64,000 bases of DNA from Pseudomonas oleovorans subsp. oleovorans (GTDB taxonomy: Bacteria; Pseudomonadota; Gammaproteobacteria; Pseudomonadales; Pseudomonadaceae): contig NZ_NIUB01000013.1 in assembly GCF_002197815.1 (NCBI RefSeq), forward strand, positions 1 through 64,000, given 5' to 3'. Each line of letters begins with the position of its first letter. The first letter of the stretch is position 1. Below the pieces are notes generated by a model. The model made no database searches. It saw only the letters and a program-made list of their open reading frames with translations, and was not told the origin of the DNA. A program made the position numbers and the translations under genes. Shown in pieces: positions 37,306-45,822 of the stretch.

Positions 37306-38232
37306 TCAGACGATTGGCGGCAGGACGATCTGGTCGCTACGGCTGACGCCTGCGGTCAGCGCGCGACATTGCTCGAGAAACTCGCGCATCGCTGCCGTGC
37401 GGTACTTCTGCTTGTGCCAGATGAAGTAGAACTGCCGGCGCAGATCCAGTTGCGGGGTTTCCACCGGCATCAGGCTGCCCCGGCGGAAGGCGTCGCGCAG
37501 CGCCAGACGCGAGATGCAGCCGATGCCCAGGCCGGATTCCACCGCACGCTTGATCGCCTCGGTGTGTTCCAGCTCCAGGCGGATGTTGAGGTTGCGCGGG
37601 TGATGGCGCATGGCCTGGTCGAAGGTCAGCCGCGTGCCCGAGCCCTGTTCACGCAGAATCCAGGCTTCGTGCGTCAGTTCTTCCAGGCTGGCGCTGCCAC
37701 GCCCGGCCAGTGGGTGCTGCGGCGCACAGAACACCACCAGTTCGTCCTCGACCCAGGGCTGCACCTCGATGTCCGGGTGCTGGCAGTCGCCCTCGATCAA
37801 CCCCAGGTCCAGCTCGTAATGGGCGATCTGTTGCACCACATGGGCGGTGTTGTGCACCTGCAGCTTCACCCGGCATTCGGGATGGCGCTGCATGAAGCTG
37901 CCGATCAGCAGGGTGGCCAGGTAGTTGCCCACGGTCAGGGTGGCGCCGACGTTCAGTGAGCCATAGCCGCTCTTGCCGCCGAGCAGGCGCTCGATCTCGC
38001 GGGCCTGATCGATCAGTGCCACGGCCTCGGGCAGCAACTGCCGGCCCAGGGCGTTGAGCGCCAGGCGTTTGCCCGCGCGATCGAACAGCTGGCAATCGGA
38101 TTGCCGTTCCAGTTCGGTCAGCGAAGTGCTGGTCGCCGACTGCGACAATGCGAGCGATTGCGCGGCGCGGGAAACGCTCTCATGCTGCGCCACGGCGACG
38201 AATACCTGAAGTTGTCTGAGGGTAAATCGCAT
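37306..38232 (-). CDS. finR: LysR-type regulator, FinR-like
   Basis: 308 residues. The N-terminal winged HTH (RFTLRQLQVFVAVAQHESVSRAAQSLALSQSATS) and the effector-binding domain are complete. It is divergent from fpr, as finR is in P. aeruginosa and P. putida, where FinR activates fpr under superoxide stress and sulfite. A 6-bp inverted repeat lies next to its start codon and may be its binding site. Confidence 0.85.
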   Translation of the reverse strand: MRFTLRQLQVFVAVAQHESVSRAAQSLALSQSATSTSLTELERQSDCQLFDRAGKRLALNALGRQLLPEAVALIDQAREIERLLGGKSGYGSLNVGATLTVGNYLATLLIGSFMQRHPECRVKLQVHNTAHVVQQIAHYELDLGLIEGDCQHPDIEVQPWVEDELVVFCAPQHPLAGRGSASLEELTHEAWILREQGSGTRLTFDQAMRHHPRNLNIRLELEHTEAIKRAVESGLGIGCISRLALRDAFRRGSLMPVETPQLDLRRQFYFIWHKQKYRTAAMREFLEQCRALTAGVSRSDQIVLPPIV

Positions 38233-38235
38233 ATC

Positions 38236-38257
38236 GATATAACCGATAACCTATATC
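38236..38257. promoter_or_regulatory. Inverted repeat in the finR-fpr interval, candidate LysR-type operator
   Basis: GATATA (38236-38241) and TATATC (38252-38257) are perfect inverted repeats 10 bp apart, starting 4 bp from the finR start codon and about 90 bp from fpr. The position suits autoregulation of finR; binding is inferred. Confidence 0.5.
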
Positions 38258-38345
38258 TTGATAATCCACTTAACAGATATTGTTGCCGCGAATAGAATCC
38301 CGCGCAATCGCGCCTTTGGCGCTGTCGTTTTTCGAGGAAATCATC

Positions 38346-39125
38346 ATGAGCAATATGAACGTCGAGCGTGTGCTCAGCGTCCACCACTGGAACGATACGC
38401 TGTTCAGCTTCAAGTGCACCCGTGATCCGGGCCTGCGCTTCGAGAATGGCCAGTTCGTGATGATCGGCCTGCAGCAGGAAAACGGTCGCCCGCTGATGCG
38501 CGCCTATTCCATCGCCAGCCCGAACTGGGAAGAGCATCTGGAGTTCTTCAGCATCAAGGTGCCGGACGGCCCGCTGACCTCGCAGCTGCAGCACCTCAAG
38601 GAAGGCGACGAGATCATCATCAGCAAGAAGCCCACCGGCACCCTGGTGCTCGATGACCTCAATCCGGGCAAGCACCTCTATCTGCTGTCCACTGGTACCG
38701 GCCTGGCGCCGTTCATGAGCGTGATTCAGGACCCGGAAACCTACGAGCGTTTCGAGAAGGTGATTCTGGTTCACGGCGTGCGTTATGTGAACGAAGTGGC
38801 CTATCGCGAGTTCATCACCGAGCACCTGCCGCGCAACGAGTTCTTTGGCGATGCGCTGAAAGAGAAGCTGATCTACTACCCCACCGTGACCCGTGAGCCG
38901 TTCGAGAACCAGGGCCGCCTGACCGACCTGATGCGCAGCGGCAAGCTGTTCGCCGACATCGGCCTGCCGCCGATCAATCCGCAGGACGACCGCGCCATGA
39001 TCTGCGGTAGCCCGAGCATGCTCGACGAGACCAGCGCAGTGCTTGACAGCTTCGGTCTGAAGATCTCCCCGCGCATGCGTGAGCCGGGGGACTACCTGAT
39101 CGAGCGCGCCTTCGTGGAAAAATAA
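38346..39125 (+). CDS. fpr: Ferredoxin/flavodoxin-NADP+ reductase
   Basis: 259 residues. FAD-binding RAYSIAS near residue 50, then the NADPH-binding domain with LSTGTGLAPFMSVI (about 112-125) and the C-terminal ICGSPSMLDE. The tail ending AFVEK matches the short-tail Fpr-A group of Pseudomonas. It supplies reduced ferredoxin or flavodoxin in oxidative stress. The ATG at 38346 follows a GAGGAA sequence. Confidence 0.95.
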   Translation: MSNMNVERVLSVHHWNDTLFSFKCTRDPGLRFENGQFVMIGLQQENGRPLMRAYSIASPNWEEHLEFFSIKVPDGPLTSQLQHLKEGDEIIISKKPTGTLVLDDLNPGKHLYLLSTGTGLAPFMSVIQDPETYERFEKVILVHGVRYVNEVAYREFITEHLPRNEFFGDALKEKLIYYPTVTREPFENQGRLTDLMRSGKLFADIGLPPINPQDDRAMICGSPSMLDETSAVLDSFGLKISPRMREPGDYLIERAFVEK

Positions 39126-39159
39126 GCGCCACCGTTCAACGACAAAGCCGCCCGATGGG

Positions 39160-39317
39160 TAATGCCAGTCAGTTAAGCCGTTGCACTCGATCTTTGTAGG
39201 AGCCGGCTTGCCGGCGATCCGCCATAAAAAGCATCGCCAGCAAGCTGGCTCCTACGAAAAACGCCCCTCTACTGCAAGTAGGAGGGGGTGGTGACGAACT
39301 TATCTGATCAGCATTAG
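39160..39317. mobile_element. MITE-like element 2, inserted in the fpr terminator
   Basis: A 158-bp non-coding element flanked by perfect 9-bp direct repeats CCCGATGGG (39151-39159 and 39318-39326). The left end TAATGCCAGTCAGTTAAG and the inverted right end TAATGCTGATCAGATAAG agree at 14 of 18 positions; the right end differs by only two bases from the TIR of the element at 13434-13642. The interior carries a REP pair (39195-39256). No transposase is encoded. Confidence 0.82.
39195..39256. repeat. Paired REP (TGTAGGAGCCGGCTTGCCGGCGA family)
   Basis: TGTAGGAGCCGGCTTGCCGGCGA and an inverted, slightly diverged copy form a hairpin pair of the REPIN type common in Pseudomonas. A near-identical pair lies at 47166-47228. 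This copy is nested inside MITE-like element 2. Confidence 0.85.
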
Positions 39318-39350
39318 CCCGATGGGCGGCTTTGTCGTTCATGGCGCTCT

Positions 39351-39440
39351 CGTAGCCCGTAGCCCGCTCTCGTAGCCCATATACGGATGCAATCCGGGGA
39401 GGGTGTGTTGCAATCCCCCGGATTGCATCGGGGCTACGGC
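39351..39440. repeat. REP-type inverted repeat (CCCGGAT family) with short duplications
   Basis: GCTCTCGTAGCCC occurs twice in close succession (39345-39375 region), followed by ATACGGATGCAATCCGGGG and the inverted CCCCGGATTGCATCGGGGCTACGG. It belongs to the same family as 28319-28381 and lies beyond the ppiA stop. Confidence 0.75.
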
Positions 39441-39452
39441 TACATCGGGAGC

Positions 39453-40007
39453 TTACAGACGCTTGGCGTCGATGATCAGCACTGGCTCGCGCGGTACGTT
39501 CTGGTGCATGCCGCGGTTGCCGGTGGGTACCTGGGCGATCTTGTCCACCACGTCCATGCCACGGGTCACCTTGCCGAACACGGCGTAACCGAAGTCACGC
39601 GAGCTGTGGTCGAGGAAAGCGTTGTCCTTGTGGTTGATGAAGAGCTGGCTGGTGGCCGAGTCGCGTACCTGGGTGCGAGCCATGGCCAGGGTGCCACGGA
39701 CGTTGTGCAGGCCATTGTCGGCCTCGTTCTTGATCGGTGCGTCGGTGTCCTTCTGGCGCATGTCGGCATCGAAACCGCCGCCCTGGACCATGAAACCCGG
39801 AATTACCCGATGGAACTGGGTGCCGTTGTAAAAGCCGCTGTCGACGTATTTGAGGAAGTTTTGCGTGCTGATCGGTGCCTTGTCGGCGGCCAGTTCCACC
39901 TCCACTTCGCCCAGGCTGGTGGTCAGCAGTACCTTGGGGTTGTCGGCGGCCAGCAGGCTGGAGGACAGCAGCAGGGTGCCGGTGGCGAGAACGAGTTGCT
40001 TGAGCAT
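39453..40007 (-). CDS. ppiA: Periplasmic cyclophilin-type peptidyl-prolyl isomerase
   Basis: 184 residues. Sec signal ending SSLLA-AD, then a cyclophilin domain with [16 protein letters not shown] (catalytic Arg), [16 protein letters not shown] and [20 protein letters not shown]. It catalyses proline isomerisation of exported proteins. The order lysR-hydrolase-ppiA with spacings of 10 and 5 bp shows an operon, matching the PA3225-PA3227 order I recall. Confidence 0.93.
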   Translation of the reverse strand: MLKQLVLATGTLLLSSSLLAADNPKVLLTTSLGEVEVELAADKAPISTQNFLKYVDSGFYNGTQFHRVIPGFMVQGGGFDADMRQKDTDAPIKNEADNGLHNVRGTLAMARTQVRDSATSQLFINHKDNAFLDHSSRDFGYAVFGKVTRGMDVVDKIAQVPTGNRGMHQNVPREPVLIIDAKRL

Positions 40008-40012
40008 GATGG

Positions 40013-40810
40013 TCAGTTTTCCTTGTTGGCAATCTCGCCGAGAAAGGCGAGCAGGGCGTTATTAAAGCGTTCCGGTTGATCCAGTGGTGTGGCGTGGCGC
40101 GAATTTTCGATCACCAGCAGATGCGCGTTGGGCATTTCTGCCACGTATTCACGTTTGCGTTCAACCGGTGTGTAGTCGTGGTCGGCGCTGATCACCAGGG
40201 TAGGACAGGTGATGCGATCGAGGCGTTCGCGCACGCCCCAGCCGATGATCGCGTTGAGGCTGGCGAGGTAGGCGCGCTTGTCGTTCTGCGGCCAGCGTTC
40301 TTCGATCTTGCGCCGCAATTCTGCCTGCTCGGGCTTGGGGAACAGCAACTTGCCCAGCGCCTTGCCGATGGTGTCCAGGCTGAGCAGGCGCGACAGCGTC
40401 CAGCGCTTGCCGATTTCCAGCCATTCGCGCGCGTTTCTGGCTTTCACTTCGGGGCCGCTGTTGACGATGGTCAGGCTGCGCAACAGTTCGGGGCGGTCGA
40501 CGCCAAGCTGGAAGCCGATCATGCCGCCCATGGAAATGCCCACCAGATGCACCGGTGGCAGTTGCAGGTGTTCGATCAGTGCGACCACGTCATCGGCGAA
40601 GTCGGCGATGCGGTAAGGTCCGCGCGGCTTGTCCGAACGGCCGTGGCCACGAACGTCCAGTGCCAGCACCCGGTAATGCCGGGCTAGCAGCGGAATCTGG
40701 TATTCCCAGTCGCGCGTGCTCGAGCCCAGGCCATGCACCAGCAGCAGCGGCTGTCCATGACCATAGTCCTCGTAGTGCAGCTGACAGCCATCGTTGTCGA
40801 AGTAGGGCAT
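40013..40810 (-). CDS. Alpha/beta hydrolase
   Basis: 265 residues, classic alpha/beta-hydrolase: [14 protein letters not shown] oxyanion region, [11 protein letters not shown], nucleophile elbow GISMGGMIG (Ser), SADHDYTP with the acid, and a C-terminal [11 protein letters not shown] with the His. Substrate not known. I chose Met 40810 ([17 protein letters not shown]); a longer frame would overlap the upstream lysR gene. Confidence 0.85.
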   Translation of the reverse strand: MPYFDNDGCQLHYEDYGHGQPLLLVHGLGSSTRDWEYQIPLLARHYRVLALDVRGHGRSDKPRGPYRIADFADDVVALIEHLQLPPVHLVGISMGGMIGFQLGVDRPELLRSLTIVNSGPEVKARNAREWLEIGKRWTLSRLLSLDTIGKALGKLLFPKPEQAELRRKIEERWPQNDKRAYLASLNAIIGWGVRERLDRITCPTLVISADHDYTPVERKREYVAEMPNAHLLVIENSRHATPLDQPERFNNALLAFLGEIANKEN

Positions 40811-40820
40811 GCGCGGGGTC

Positions 40821-41747
40821 TCAATGGTTTGGCGAGGGTGCCGCAAAGGCTGCATCCAGAGGCGTCGCGTCGAAATTCTTGATTAGCTCGATGAGAATCT
40901 GCGTGGCCGGGCCGAGGACACGGTCCTTGTTGCTGTAGAGGAAGAAGCGTGGCTTGCGGATGCCACCCTGTGCCAGCGGCAGAGGTTTGAGCAGGCCTTC
41001 CTGCAGCTCGCGGACGATCAGGTGGCGCGGCAGCCAGGCAAAGCCCAGGCCGCTGCTGACGAAGGTACGCGCGGTCGGCAGGCTGCCAACCGTCCAGCGC
41101 TGTTCGGCGCCCAGCCAGCCGGCATCACGCGGCTGCAGGCGGCCGCTGTCACGGGTGACCACTTGCATCTGGCCTTCCAGATCCTGAAAGCTCAATTCGC
41201 GTTGCAAGCGGTGCAGTGGGTGTTCCGGGTTGGCGACGGCAACGAACTCCACTTCGCCCAGCTCGATACCCAGATGGCCGGTGATGTTCAGCGTGCTGAT
41301 GGCCAGATCGGCAGTGCCTTCGAGCAGCACCTCCTCGACCCCGGACAACACTTCTTCACGCAGGCGCACGCGGCAACCCCGGCTTTGCGGCATGAAGGCG
41401 GTCAGGGCGCGGACGAGGTTGGCGGTGGGGTAGGCGGCATCCACCACCAGGCGTACCTCGGCTTCCCAGCCCTGCTCCATGTGGTGCGCAAGGTCTTCCA
41501 GTTGACTGGCCTGCTTGACCAGTTGCCGCGAACGGCGCAGCAGCACGTCGCCGGCCTCGGTAAGCACGGCCTTGCGACCGTCGATACGCAACAGCGGTAC
41601 GCCGAGCTGTTCCTGCATGCGCGCGACGGTATAGCTGACCGAGGACTGCGAACGGTGCAACACGTCGGCGGCCTGGGCGAAACCGCCCTGATCCACGACA
41701 GCTTGCAGCGTGCGCCATTGATCCAGGGTTACGCGAGGAGCTTTCAT
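40821..41747 (-). CDS. LysR-type transcriptional regulator
   Basis: 308 residues with the N-terminal HTH (VTLDQWRTLQAVVDQGGFAQAADVLHRSQSSVSYTV) and an effector domain. It is the first gene of the lysR-hydrolase-ppiA operon and is divergent from a small exported protein gene and azoR, so it may control either side; the order matches PA3225 next to azoR3. Start Met 41747 (MKAPRVTLDQW) is preferred over an upstream Met. Confidence 0.88.
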   Translation of the reverse strand: MKAPRVTLDQWRTLQAVVDQGGFAQAADVLHRSQSSVSYTVARMQEQLGVPLLRIDGRKAVLTEAGDVLLRRSRQLVKQASQLEDLAHHMEQGWEAEVRLVVDAAYPTANLVRALTAFMPQSRGCRVRLREEVLSGVEEVLLEGTADLAISTLNITGHLGIELGEVEFVAVANPEHPLHRLQRELSFQDLEGQMQVVTRDSGRLQPRDAGWLGAEQRWTVGSLPTARTFVSSGLGFAWLPRHLIVRELQEGLLKPLPLAQGGIRKPRFFLYSNKDRVLGPATQILIELIKNFDATPLDAAFAAPSPNH

Positions 41748-41824
41748 TGCATCATCCTGCCTGAGTCGGCTGTTATCGCCGACGATCTCCACCTACACTG
41801 GCGATCCCACGTTGGAGAGCACCG

Positions 41825-42139
41825 ATGAAAAAAATAATCTGCTTGCTGTTCGCCTGTCTGCCGCTGGCTGCCCATGCCTACCCCATCGAGGTAGAAAAAC
41901 AGTTCAATGGTGCCGAGGTCTCGGCCAGCACACAGGTAATCGATCACAACATGTCGGCGCTGATGCTCTACAACTACGGGCAGAGCGAGGCCGAATGCAC
42001 GGCTGTGTTTCGCAATGGCCCCGAGGCACCACGTACCCGGCGTACCGTGTTGGCGCCTGGCGCCAGCAACAACATGACGGTCAAGTTCACCCGGAGCGTG
42101 ATTCGCCTGCGGGTCAACCTGACCTGCAACCTGAGGTGA
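41825..42139 (+). CDS. Small exported protein of unknown function
   Basis: 104 residues with a Sec signal (MKKIICLLFACLPLAAHA, cleaved before YPIEV). The mature part is a likely beta-rich domain with two Cys (EAECTAVF and LTCNL) that may pair. Homologues in pseudomonads sometimes carry the misleading label 3-phosphoglycerate kinase; nothing here supports that. It lies between the LysR gene and azoR, as PA3224 does. Confidence 0.75.
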   Translation: MKKIICLLFACLPLAAHAYPIEVEKQFNGAEVSASTQVIDHNMSALMLYNYGQSEAECTAVFRNGPEAPRTRRTVLAPGASNNMTVKFTRSVIRLRVNLTCNLR

Positions 42140-42274
42140 TGAAAGCCTAGACGCGGCAGGTCTATAAATCAATTTAATCGATATATGTAAGCGGATATTT
42201 GCGCTTTTTAATCGAAATCTGAGTCTCTACTCTGTGCTCCATCGACTCTCAACTCTCTCGATGGAGCCTCAGAC

Positions 42275-42874
42275 ATGTCCCGTGTTCTCGTTATCGAAAG
42301 CAGCGCCCGCCAGCAAGGTTCGGTTTCCCGCGAGCTGACCCGGCAGTTCATCGGTAATTGGCAAGCCGCACACCCGGCAGACCAGATCCAGATTCGCGAT
42401 CTGGCAGTCGAGCCGGTTCCGCACCTCGATGCCACCCTGCTGGGTGGCTGGATGACCCCGAGCGAGCAGCAGAACGATGCCGAGAAGGCTGCCCTGGCCC
42501 GCTCCAATCAACTCACCGATGAGTTGCTGGCTGCCGATGTGCTGGTGCTGGCTGCGCCGATGTACAACTTCGCCATCCCCAGCACGCTGAAGGCCTGGCT
42601 GGATCATGTGCTGCGCGCCGGCGTCACCTTCAAGTACACCGAAACCGGCCCGCAGGGCCTGCTGACCGGCAAGCGTGCCTTCGTGCTGACCGCGCGTGGC
42701 GGTATCTACGCCGGCAGCGGTCTGGATCATCAGGAACCCTACCTGCGCCAGGCGCTGGCTTTCATTGGTATCCATGACGTGCAGTTCATCCATGCCGAAG
42801 GCCTGAACCTGGGCGCCGAGTTCAGTGAAAAAGGCCTGGCCCAGGCCAAGGCCAGGCTGGCTGAAGTGGCCTGA
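42275..42874 (+). CDS. azoR: FMN-dependent NADH-azoreductase
   Basis: 199 residues of the AzoR/flavodoxin-like fold. The N-terminal VLVIESSARQQGSVSRELTRQFI binds FMN phosphate, LVLAAPMYNFAIPSTLKAWLDHVLRAG holds the P-x-Y-N-F motif, and TARGGIY follows. It reduces azo dyes and quinones. By gene order it corresponds to P. aeruginosa azoR3 (PA3223). A strong terminator follows. Confidence 0.92.
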   Translation: MSRVLVIESSARQQGSVSRELTRQFIGNWQAAHPADQIQIRDLAVEPVPHLDATLLGGWMTPSEQQNDAEKAALARSNQLTDELLAADVLVLAAPMYNFAIPSTLKAWLDHVLRAGVTFKYTETGPQGLLTGKRAFVLTARGGIYAGSGLDHQEPYLRQALAFIGIHDVQFIHAEGLNLGAEFSEKGLAQAKARLAEVA

Positions 42875-42917
42875 CGCTCCCCCGACGCTCCTGAGCGCCC
42901 GCTAGCGGGCGTGCTAT

Positions 42918-42953
42918 ACCGGTCGTTCCGTGAGGGAACGGCCGGTTTTTTTT
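42918..42953 (+). terminator. Intrinsic terminator of azoR
   Basis: A 12-bp stem ACCGGTCGTTCC / GGAACGGCCGGT (one G-T pair) with a short loop and eight T. Confidence 0.92.
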
Positions 42954-43040
42954 ATGGGGCTGGACAGCGCCTACCCTGGCGTATGGATTGTCCGGCGCAG
43001 GGGAACGCGCTAAGGTCGCCGCCTTCCTTCGGAGGTGGCT

Positions 43041-43913
43041 GTGCGATATCTGCTGATAGTGACCCTGCTGTGGGCGTTTTCCTTCAGCCTGATCGGCGAG
43101 TACCTGGCCGGTCATGTCGACAGCTATTTTGCGGTGCTGACGCGGATCGTCATTGCCGGCTTGCTGTTCGTGCCGCTGACCCGCTGGCGTGGCCATGCCC
43201 CGGCATTCGTGCGCGGCATGCTGCTGATCGGCGCGCTGCAGTTCGGCATCACTTACGTGTGCCTGTACCTGAGCTTCTCGGTGCTGACCGTGCCGGAGGT
43301 GCTGTTGTTCACCATTCTCACGCCACTGCACGTGACGCTGATCGAGGATGCGCTGAACCGCAGGTTCAATCCCTGGGCGCTGGTGGCTGCAGTGGTGGCG
43401 GTGCTGGGCGCCGGGATCATCCGCTATGACGGTATCAGCAGCGGCTTTTTATTCGGCTTCCTGCTGCTGCAGGTGGCCAACTTCACCTTCGCCGCCGGTC
43501 AGGTGCTGTACAAGCACCTGTTGCTCAAGCATCCCTCGAGCGAGCCGCAGTACCGGCGTTTCGGCTTCTTCTATCTGGGGGCGCTGCTGATTGCCCTGCC
43601 TGCGTTCCTGTTGCTGGGCAATAGTGAACGCCTGCCTGGCACTCCGTTGCAGTGGGGGGTGCTGCTCTGGCTTGGCGTGGTGGCTTCGGGGGTGGGGCTG
43701 TACTGGTGGAACAAGGGCGCCAGCCTGGTCGATGGTGGCACCCTGGCGGTGATGAACAATGCATTGGTGCCGGCTGGCCTGCTGGTCAACCTGCTGATCT
43801 GGAATCACGATGCCGACTGGCTGCGTCTGGCGCTTGGCGGTGCGGTGATCGCAGCTTCGCTGCCGCTGGTTCGTCTGGGGCGTGAGCGCCGCATGCCGGC
43901 CGAGGTGCACTGA
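43041..43913 (+). CDS. DMT-superfamily (EamA) transporter
   Basis: 290 residues, about ten transmembrane helices in two EamA halves. It resembles the CarB/carboxylate-amino acid-amine type; substrate unknown. I chose GTG at 43041, 5 bp after GGAGG; a GTG at 43035 overlaps that site. Its stop shares a base with the rarD start. Confidence 0.8.
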   Translation: MRYLLIVTLLWAFSFSLIGEYLAGHVDSYFAVLTRIVIAGLLFVPLTRWRGHAPAFVRGMLLIGALQFGITYVCLYLSFSVLTVPEVLLFTILTPLHVTLIEDALNRRFNPWALVAAVVAVLGAGIIRYDGISSGFLFGFLLLQVANFTFAAGQVLYKHLLLKHPSSEPQYRRFGFFYLGALLIALPAFLLLGNSERLPGTPLQWGVLLWLGVVASGVGLYWWNKGASLVDGGTLAVMNNALVPAGLLVNLLIWNHDADWLRLALGGAVIAASLPLVRLGRERRMPAEVH

Positions 43914-44818
43914 TGCAACTGTCCGGGCGGGGTGTGGCGCTATCGGTTGGCGCTTCGATGCTGTTTGCCCTGCTGCCGGGCTATGTGCAGTGGCTGACGC
44001 CTCTCGATGGCGTGCAGATATTCGCTCAGCGCGTGCTCTGGTCGATTCCCCTGGTCTTGCTGTTGGTACTGCTGGCGCGGCAGACCAGCTTGCTGCGCGA
44101 GAGCTTCGTGCGTCTGCGTCGCGAGCCGCTGTTGTTGGCCGCCTGCCCGCTGGCAGCGGCGCTGATCGGCGTGCAGTGGGGGCTGTTTCTCTGGGCACCA
44201 TTGGCCGGGCACATGCTGGAAGTGTCCATGGGCTACTTCCTGCTGCCGTTGGCCATGGTGCTGACCGGCCGACTGTTCTACGGCGAGCGCCTGCGCCCGC
44301 TGCAGCAGTTGGCGGTGACCTGCGCCATGCTCGGCGTGCTGCACGAGTTGTGGCGTACCCAGGCGTTTTCCTGGCTGACGCTGATCACCGCGCTGGGTTA
44401 CCCACCTTATTTCATGCTGCGCCGCTGGATGCGCCTGGATGCGTTGTCCGGTTTCGTGCTGGAGATGCTGGTGCTGGCACCGTTGGCGATCTGGCTGATC
44501 ATCGCGTACGGGCCGGTGGGGGCGTTCAGCGATCGTCCCTTGCTATGGCTGCTGGTACCGGTGATGGCGTTGATCGGCACCCTGGCGTTCGCCGCTTACA
44601 TGGCATCGAGCCGGTTGTTGCCCTTGGGGCTGTTCGGCATTCTCAGTTACGTCGAGCCGGTGCTGTTGTTCGCCGTGGCGCTACTGGTGCTGGGCGAGCG
44701 CTTCGACAGCGGGCAATGGCTGACCTATCTACCGATCTGGGGGGCTGTGCTGCTGGTCGGCTGGGACAGCGCTCGGCTGCTGCGCAAGCAGCAGCGCGAG
44801 AGCATCAGGCCACGTTGA
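43913..44818 (+). CDS. rarD: RarD-type EamA transporter
   Basis: 301 residues, ten predicted helices, with the RarD signature near the N-terminus: GVALSVGASMLFALLPGYVQWLTPLDG and later QVGLFLWAPLAGHMLE-like text (here VQWGLFLWAPLAGHML). The family is named for chloramphenicol sensitivity; the transported compound is uncertain. ATG overlaps the preceding stop (TGATG), so both transporters form an operon. Its end overlaps the next, convergent gene by 14 bp. Confidence 0.85.
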   Translation: MQLSGRGVALSVGASMLFALLPGYVQWLTPLDGVQIFAQRVLWSIPLVLLLVLLARQTSLLRESFVRLRREPLLLAACPLAAALIGVQWGLFLWAPLAGHMLEVSMGYFLLPLAMVLTGRLFYGERLRPLQQLAVTCAMLGVLHELWRTQAFSWLTLITALGYPPYFMLRRWMRLDALSGFVLEMLVLAPLAIWLIIAYGPVGAFSDRPLLWLLVPVMALIGTLAFAAYMASSRLLPLGLFGILSYVEPVLLFAVALLVLGERFDSGQWLTYLPIWGAVLLVGWDSARLLRKQQRESIRPR

Positions 44819-45386
44819 TACGCGGCGCGGGGATCTGCGTCCGCATATTGGCCTGCTTCTGCACCCGATAATGCACCTGCAGGGTGCCACTGTTGAAGCG
44901 GCGTTGGTCGCTCAGGGTCAGGCTGCGTTCCATGCCCGTGGCCAGCAGCGGGATGCCGGCGCCGAGCAGGTGCGGCACCAGGTTGATCACCACTTCGTCG
45001 ATCAGCCCGGCGGTGTAGCAGTTACCCGCCAGCAGGCTGCCACCGACCAGCCAGATACGCTGGAAGCCGGCTTCGTTCAATGCCGCCACGGCTTGAGCAG
45101 GCGTGCAGTGGGTCAGCTGGATTTCGTCTGCGGCGCGCGGCAGGGCGAGGCGAGTCAGCACCACACAGGGTTTGCCGGGGTAGGGCCATGGGCCGCCGCG
45201 CTTGAGGAGGGCCTCGTAAGTGCCTCGGCCCATCAGCAGTGCGTTGATGCCGGAGTAGAAGTACTGAAAGGCATATTCTTCATCGGCCTGGCGTAGCGAG
45301 TCGAACCAGTCGATGCGCCCATCGGGGCGAGCGATGTAGCCATCGAGGCTCGAAGTGACGTGATAGATCAGTGACGGGTTCATCAT
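44805..45386 (-). CDS. Dihydrofolate-reductase-fold (RibD C-terminal type) protein
   Basis: 193 residues. SLDGYIARPDGRIDWF at the start and LLMGRGTYEAL in the middle mark the RibD-C/DHFR-like fold, with IWLVGGSLLAGNCY as the NADPH-loop region. It probably reduces a small substrate with NAD(P)H; the real substrate is unknown and it is not the essential FolA. Two adjacent ATG codons allow a one-codon shift of the start. Confidence 0.82.
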   Translation of the reverse strand: MMNPSLIYHVTSSLDGYIARPDGRIDWFDSLRQADEEYAFQYFYSGINALLMGRGTYEALLKRGGPWPYPGKPCVVLTRLALPRAADEIQLTHCTPAQAVAALNEAGFQRIWLVGGSLLAGNCYTAGLIDEVVINLVPHLLGAGIPLLATGMERSLTLSDQRRFNSGTLQVHYRVQKQANMRTQIPAPRINVA

Positions 45387-45822
45387 TGCACCTCGGGCGG
45401 GCCATCTGAAAATTGGAGTGGCGCCGCCGAGACAAGTTCGTCGTGCGCCGTACCGCTTGTCGGATGGCTGCGCGATAGTCTCTCATTCGAGAACGTTGCG
45501 CAGAATTTCCTAGACGATCCCCGTCGCGATGGCGAGCAGCACCACGTCACGGCCGATCTGCTTCCATTGCGGCCAACAGGACGCACAGGCCGATACTGAG
45601 AGTGGTCTGGGGTTTGATGGGCATGGGCAGCGCTCTCGGGTAGTGATGCGAATTGGATATCCGGCGCGCGCTCCCGATTCCGGCCCGCTCCTGCCGGATA
45701 GCGACTCCAGACAGCCGTCCGTCGTCGCCTGAATGCGAGTTTCATGCAAAGAAATTCGGCCCCGACGGCGGAAACCGTTAGGCTATGCATCGTTTTGTCG
45801 ATTTCTTTGAGGTAGTGCCCCC
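45387..45822. other. Intergenic region with a possible decayed small membrane-protein gene
   Basis: 436 bp with no intact gene. On the minus strand, an ATG at 45622-45624 opens MPIKPQTTLSIGLCVLLAAM; a second frame continues KQIGRDVVLLAIATGIV to a stop at 45510. Joining them would give a short protein with two hydrophobic segments, so a frameshifted relic is possible. Otherwise the stretch should hold the promoter of the helicase gene. Confidence 0.35.

Larger units (their letters stand above)
39138..39339 (+). terminator. Terminator of fpr, split by MITE-like element 2
   Basis: AACGACAAAGCCGCCC (39139-39154) and GGGCGGCTTTGTCGTT (39324-39339) are perfectly complementary arms. Joining them through one copy of the 9-bp repeat restores AACGACAAAGCCGCCC-GAT-GGGCGGCTTTGTCGTT, a 16-bp stem immediately after fpr. 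The inserted 158 bp (plus the second 9-bp copy) now separates the arms. Confidence 0.8.
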
